In this document: positions 4,358 through 7,773 of the stretch, piece by piece | How the letters are laid out: every line of letters starts with the position of its first letter | Numbering within the stretch: the first letter of the stretch is position 1 | Source of the DNA: JBHEKP01 sp041859375 | GTDB lineage: Bacteria; Hydrogenedentota; Hydrogenedentia; Hydrogenedentales; CAITNO01 | Direction of reading: 5' to 3' | Length of the DNA stretch: 7,773 nucleotides | Assembly (NCBI GenBank): GCA_041859375.1 | Contig: JBHEKP010000035.1 | Coordinates: 1-7,773, forward strand | Program-made: the position numbers and the translations under genes | Notes under the pieces: generated by a model | Seen by the model: the letters and a program-made list of their open reading frames with translations, nothing else | What the model was told of the DNA's origin: nothing | The model's database searches: none

Positions 4358-7300
4358 ATGAAACAGTTGCGCCTGTCCGCGACACTCGCGGCCCTGTGCC
4401 TGGTCCTGCCGTTCTGCGCCCCGGCGCGGGCCGCGGACCCGCCGGAGTCGGGCGTGGTGATTGTCCACGACGCGGAGGCGGGCCCGCTCACGGCCTACGC
4501 CGCGCGCGAGCTGCGCCGCTGCGTCCACCAGTGCGCGGGCGAACTCCTTCCCGTCCAAAACAGCGCGGAACGGCGGCCCGCCATAATCCTGGGCGTCAAG
4601 GACAGCCCCGCCGTCAAGGCGCTCCGCCGCGACACGGAACTGCACCACCGCGTCATGGCGCTGGATACGCAGTCCTTCCTGGTCAAAAGCGTGGAGCGCA
4701 AAACGCGGCGCGAGATCTACCTTGTCGGCGGCGGCGACGCGGCGGTGCTCCACGCGGCCTACCGCTTCGCCGAGCTGCTGGGCATGCGCTTCTACCTGCA
4801 CGGCGACGTGGCCCCGGACGAAAAGACCCCGCTGGCGCTGCCGGAGGTGGAGGAGTGGCGCAGGCCCCTCTTTGAGCTGCGCGGCATCCAACCCTTCCAC
4901 GACTTCCCCGAGGGGCCGGACTGGTGGGGCGCGGCGGAGTACCGTGCGGTCATCGGCCAGCTGCCGAAAATGGGGATGAACTTCATCGGCCTGCACACCT
5001 ACCCGCTCTCCGAGCCGACGGTGTGGGTGGGGGGGAAGGACCAAGTCAACCCAGACGGCACGGTCCGCAAAAGCTACCCCACCCAGTACTTCAACACGGC
5101 CCAGACCTCGGGCTGGGGCTACAAGGCGAAGAAGACCGGCGACTTCGCCTGCGGCGCGGCGGTGATGTTCGAGGACGACGCCTACGGCGCGGACTTCCTG
5201 CGCGACATGATGCCCGCCCCGGACACGGAGGATGAGTACAACGCCGTGTTCAACCGCACCGGCGCGCTCTTCGCCGGCGCCTTCGGCTTCGCGCGGAAAC
5301 TCGGCGTGAAGACCTGCATGGGCACTGAGACGCCCCTGCGCCTGCCCCCGTACATCCTGTCGAAAAGCGCCGCCACCGGCGGGGACGTTTCCGCCGCGGG
5401 CGGCGCGAACGCGAACTATGCGGGCGCGCAGATTGCGGACACCGAGGACGACGCCCTTTACCAGAGCGTCCGCTACAACCTCGACGCCTACCGCTTCAGG
5501 GTGCCCGACGGGCGTTACACGGTCACCCTGAAGTTCTGCGAGGTCGCCTACGACACCCCCGGCGCGCGCGTCTTTGACGTGTCCATTGAGGGCCGCCGGG
5601 TCATCGAAGGCCTGGACATTTTCAGGGAGGCGGGAAAGAACAAGGCCCTGGACAAGACCTTCGAAAACATTCCCGTCGGCGACGGCGTGCTTGATGTGGA
5701 CTTCGGGAAGGTCGTTGAATTTCCCGCCGTCGCCGCCGTCGAGGTGGCGGGGGGGGGGCTCCGCCTCCGCGTGAACTGCGGCGGCGACGCCTACAAGGAC
5801 TGGGCGGAGGATGCGGGCGTCGCGCCCGATCCGGAGCTGGTGCGCGAGACCTATGAGGGTGTCTTCACCCGCATCATGCGGACCCATCCCCTGGACTACT
5901 ACTGGTTCTGGACGCCCGAGGACTGGACCTGGAGCGGCACCAGCGAAACGGCGGTGAAACGGACCGTCTCCGACCTGCTCGCGGCGAACGCCGCGCTGAG
6001 GAACACGGGCGCGCCCTTCCAACTGGCCACCTGCGGCTGGGTGCTCGGTCCGCAGTTCGACCGCGCCTACCTGGACAAGATGCTGCCCAAGGACATCGCC
6101 ATGAGCTGCATCAACCGCCAGCTCGGCTTTGAGCCCGTGGACGGGGGCTTCAAAAAGACCACCGGCCGCGGCAAATGGGCCATCCCGTGGCTGGAGGACG
6201 ACCCGGCCATGTCCATTCCCCAGTTCTGGGCGCGGCGCATGCGCCGCGACGCGCAGACCGCCCTGGACTACGGATGCACCGGCCTCATGGGCATCCACTG
6301 GCGCACCCGCGTCATCGCGCCCACCCTCGCCGCGCTGGCAAAGGCCGGGTGGGACCAGCAGTGGCCCCAGGCGGCCCTGCCCGCCGGCTCATGGCGCGTC
6401 CGCGACGCCTCCGCCGGGTTCCCCGTCACCACCACCCACACCACGGCGGACATCGCCGGAACGGACCTCGACGCGGTCTACCAGACCATCCGCCTCGACG
6501 CGAAGGAATACCTCTTTGACGTGCCCAACGGCGTCTACACCGTCACCCTGCGCTTCTGCGAGCCCGCCTATGGCGAGATGGGCAGGCGCGTCTTCGACGT
6601 GGCCCTCCAGGGCGTCGTGGCGGCGGAGGCCCTCGATCTCGCGCGGGAGGGCGGCGTCAACGCCGCCGTGGACCGCGTCTTCCCCAATGTGGCGGTGGGG
6701 GACGGACGGCTGCGCGTCGGCCTGGTGAAGCGGGTGGACTGGCCCGTTGTTTCCGCCGTTGAAATCGCCGGGAACGGCGTTGACATCAAGGTGAACTGCG
6801 GTGGCGGCGCGGTGGCGGGTTACGCCGCCGACCTGCCCATGCTGTCCGAAGACCCCTCCGCCGACGACTTTTACGCCGACTGGGCGCGCCACGAATTCGG
6901 CCCGGAGGTCGCGGACGACGCGGCGCGCATCTTTGCCCGCCTCGACGGGTGCGCCCCGCGCCCCGCCACCTGGACCACCGGCCCCGGCGCGTTCTTTCCC
7001 GATTCGCGCCCGTGGGAACTGGCCCGCGACGAGTACGCCTTTGTGGATGAATTCGCCGCGCTGGCGGACCGCGTGCGCGGCGAAGGCGCGCGCTACCGCT
7101 ACGAATACTGGCTGAACGCGCTGGAATACCTATGCGCTGCGGGAAAAATGAACTGCGCCTGGGCGGTCTTTGACCGGGAACTCGGCGCGGCCAAGGCCCA
7201 ACCGGACGCCGCCGCGAAGAAGGCGGCCGCCACGGAGAGGGTGCTGCCCGCGCGCCGTGAGCTTGTCGCCGCCGCCGCGGAAATGTGCCGCAGGCTCATC

Positions 7301-7768
7301 GCCACGGCGAACAGCCCCGGCGAACTCGGCAACATCGCCAACATCGAGGGACACACCTTCCCGAAGATGCTCGGCACGCCCGGTGCGGAGCTGGAGGCGC
7401 TGCTTGGCAGTCCCCTGCCGGAGGACGCGCAAATGCCGCGCAATTACGGCGGCCCCCCGCGCCTCTTCACCCTCGCCGCGCCCGGCAGCCGCGACCCCGG
7501 CGCGGGCATTGCCGTCAAGGCCGTCGTGCTCAGTGACGCGCCCGCCACCGGGGTGGTCCTGCGCTGGCGTATTCTCGGCACGGGCGAATACCAGGCCGTG
7601 CCCGCCGTCCACGTCAACCGGGGTGTCTGGCGCGCCGAACTCCCCGCCGACGCCCTCGCCGCAAACGACATCGAATACCACCTGGAGGCCGCCCTTCCCG
7701 GCGGCACCCTGCTCCGCTGGCCCGCCGGCGCCCCGCAACAAACCCAGGCCGTCGTCCTCGGCCCGTGA
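4358..7768 (+). CDS. Secreted GH67-N/DUF4838-like protein with two inserted malectin modules
   Basis: An 1136-residue exported protein. A Sec signal peptide (hydrophobic core 9-23, likely cleavage ARA-AD after residue 25) leads into an alpha/beta domain (about 31-160) resembling the N-terminal domain of GH67 alpha-glucuronidases and DUF4838 proteins. A catalytic-barrel-like region follows in three pieces: about 168-345 (FHDF 180-183, HTYP 213-216, GTETP 322-326), 490-680 (YYWFWTPEDW 514-523, GIHWRTR 645-651) and 830 onward. Between them lie two malectin-like modules (about 350-487 and 690-828). The third piece is helical (about 835-1025) and is followed by an Ig-like domain (about 1035-1134). 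GGAG is 7 bases before this ATG; the frame is open upstream to 4052, but that stretch is inside the URO-D gene. It probably binds and cleaves a glycan outside the cytoplasm; E324, E521 and D522 are candidate acids only. The catalytic family is uncertain, and some similar proteins may be non-enzymatic. Confidence 0.88.
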   Translation: MKQLRLSATLAALCLVLPFCAPARAADPPESGVVIVHDAEAGPLTAYAARELRRCVHQCAGELLPVQNSAERRPAIILGVKDSPAVKALRRDTELHHRVMALDTQSFLVKSVERKTRREIYLVGGGDAAVLHAAYRFAELLGMRFYLHGDVAPDEKTPLALPEVEEWRRPLFELRGIQPFHDFPEGPDWWGAAEYRAVIGQLPKMGMNFIGLHTYPLSEPTVWVGGKDQVNPDGTVRKSYPTQYFNTAQTSGWGYKAKKTGDFACGAAVMFEDDAYGADFLRDMMPAPDTEDEYNAVFNRTGALFAGAFGFARKLGVKTCMGTETPLRLPPYILSKSAATGGDVSAAGGANANYAGAQIADTEDDALYQSVRYNLDAYRFRVPDGRYTVTLKFCEVAYDTPGARVFDVSIEGRRVIEGLDIFREAGKNKALDKTFENIPVGDGVLDVDFGKVVEFPAVAAVEVAGGGLRLRVNCGGDAYKDWAEDAGVAPDPELVRETYEGVFTRIMRTHPLDYYWFWTPEDWTWSGTSETAVKRTVSDLLAANAALRNTGAPFQLATCGWVLGPQFDRAYLDKMLPKDIAMSCINRQLGFEPVDGGFKKTTGRGKWAIPWLEDDPAMSIPQFWARRMRRDAQTALDYGCTGLMGIHWRTRVIAPTLAALAKAGWDQQWPQAALPAGSWRVRDASAGFPVTTTHTTADIAGTDLDAVYQTIRLDAKEYLFDVPNGVYTVTLRFCEPAYGEMGRRVFDVALQGVVAAEALDLAREGGVNAAVDRVFPNVAVGDGRLRVGLVKRVDWPVVSAVEIAGNGVDIKVNCGGGAVAGYAADLPMLSEDPSADDFYADWARHEFGPEVADDAARIFARLDGCAPRPATWTTGPGAFFPDSRPWELARDEYAFVDEFAALADRVRGEGARYRYEYWLNALEYLCAAGKMNCAWAVFDRELGAAKAQPDAAAKKAAATERVLPARRELVAAAAEMCRRLIATANSPGELGNIANIEGHTFPKMLGTPGAELEALLGSPLPEDAQMPRNYGGPPRLFTLAAPGSRDPGAGIAVKAVVLSDAPATGVVLRWRILGTGEYQAVPAVHVNRGVWRAELPADALAANDIEYHLEAALPGGTLLRWPAGAPQQTQAVVLGP
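5426..5791 (+). repeat. Malectin-like module, intragenic copy 1
   Basis: Encodes residues 357-478 and aligns without any gap to residues 697-818 (6446-6811), with about half of the positions identical by hand count. Shared blocks include YTVTL, RVFDV, VGDG and VNCGG. Malectin domains are beta-sandwich carbohydrate-binding folds. This copy lies between the GTETP strand and the YYWFWTPEDW strand of the host region. The family's usual opening strand (VNCGG, 472-476) follows the module body instead of preceding it. Confidence 0.8.
5749..5758 (+). repeat. G10 homopolymer inside the secreted-protein gene
   Basis: Ten consecutive G bases encode part of Ala464-Gly-Gly-Gly467 near the end of malectin copy 1. 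The frame is intact here, and the paralogous position in copy 2 encodes AGNG without a run. A gain or loss of one G would truncate or scramble the remaining two-thirds of the protein. Such tracts are slippage-prone in replication and error-prone in sequencing. Confidence 0.9.
6446..6811 (+). repeat. Malectin-like module, intragenic copy 2
   Basis: Encodes residues 697-818, the paralogue of copy 1, offset by exactly 1020 bases (340 residues). It is inserted after the GIHWRTR strand and before the helical region. As in copy 1, the VNCGG strand (812-816) and its short Tyr/Ala/Asp-containing tail (to about 828) come after the module body. Confidence 0.8.
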
Positions 7769-7773
7769 GGGAA

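Noticed and set aside
3911..6298. A 795-codon open frame on the minus strand, plus another of 409 codons at 3012-4241
   Set aside because: They lie opposite two well-supported genes, have low-complexity His/Arg/Gly/Ala/Val-rich translations with no family features, and are expected as antisense shadows in DNA with such high third-position GC.
1..7773. CRISPR arrays, tRNA or rRNA genes, insertion sequences, toxin-antitoxin or phage-defence genes
   Set aside because: No regularly spaced repeats, RNA-gene folds, transposase motifs or defence-protein signatures were found on either strand.

Overview
The window is high-GC bacterial DNA: bases 3661-3720 are 43/60 G+C by hand count. It holds four genes, all on the + strand and tightly spaced. 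They are a phosphomannomutase/phosphoglucomutase, an unrecognised helical protein of lower GC, a uroporphyrinogen-decarboxylase-superfamily (URO-D) protein that is not a haem enzyme, and a very large secreted glycan-active protein. A URO-D-like paralogue beside a large secreted protein with a GH67-type N-terminal domain and malectin domains is typical of environmental polysaccharide degraders such as Candidatus Hydrogenedentota, Lentisphaerota, Planctomycetota or Verrucomicrobiota. That placement is inferred from protein style; no marker gene in the window settles the phylum.

Bases 1-1515 carry a candidate promoter (-10 TAGAAT), a ribosome binding site and the sugar-phosphate mutase, with all its catalytic motifs intact. 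Bases 1516-1788 are non-coding and contain the first copy of an imperfect direct repeat, followed by a candidate promoter and ribosome binding site for gene 2. Bases 1789-2859 encode gene 2, a 356-residue soluble, Cys/His-rich, probably all-helical protein that I do not recognise. Bases 2860-3050 are non-coding and contain the second repeat copy, an extended -10 promoter and a leader that can form either of two hairpins. The low-GC gene is therefore bracketed by related intergenic elements, like a cassette placed between gene 1 and the URO-D gene.

Bases 3051-4316 (URO-D family) and 4358-7768 (secreted protein) are 41 bp apart with no visible terminator between them, and probably form one transcription unit. 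The secreted protein has a signal peptide, a GH67-N-like domain, a catalytic-barrel-like region interrupted by two paralogous malectin modules, a helical region and a C-terminal Ig-like domain. One reading is that it attacks a glycan outside the cytoplasm while the URO-D-family protein handles a methyl group or another small product inside. The substrate is unknown.

The most notable observation is that in both malectin modules the strand that normally starts the domain (VNCGG...) follows the rest of the domain. This looks like a circular permutation that lets each module sit in a loop of the host barrel. Other points worth a look are the repeat-flanked orphan gene, a G10 tract in the big gene, an A-AAA-AAG slippery site in the orphan gene, and an apparently altered third metal ligand in the URO-D protein.
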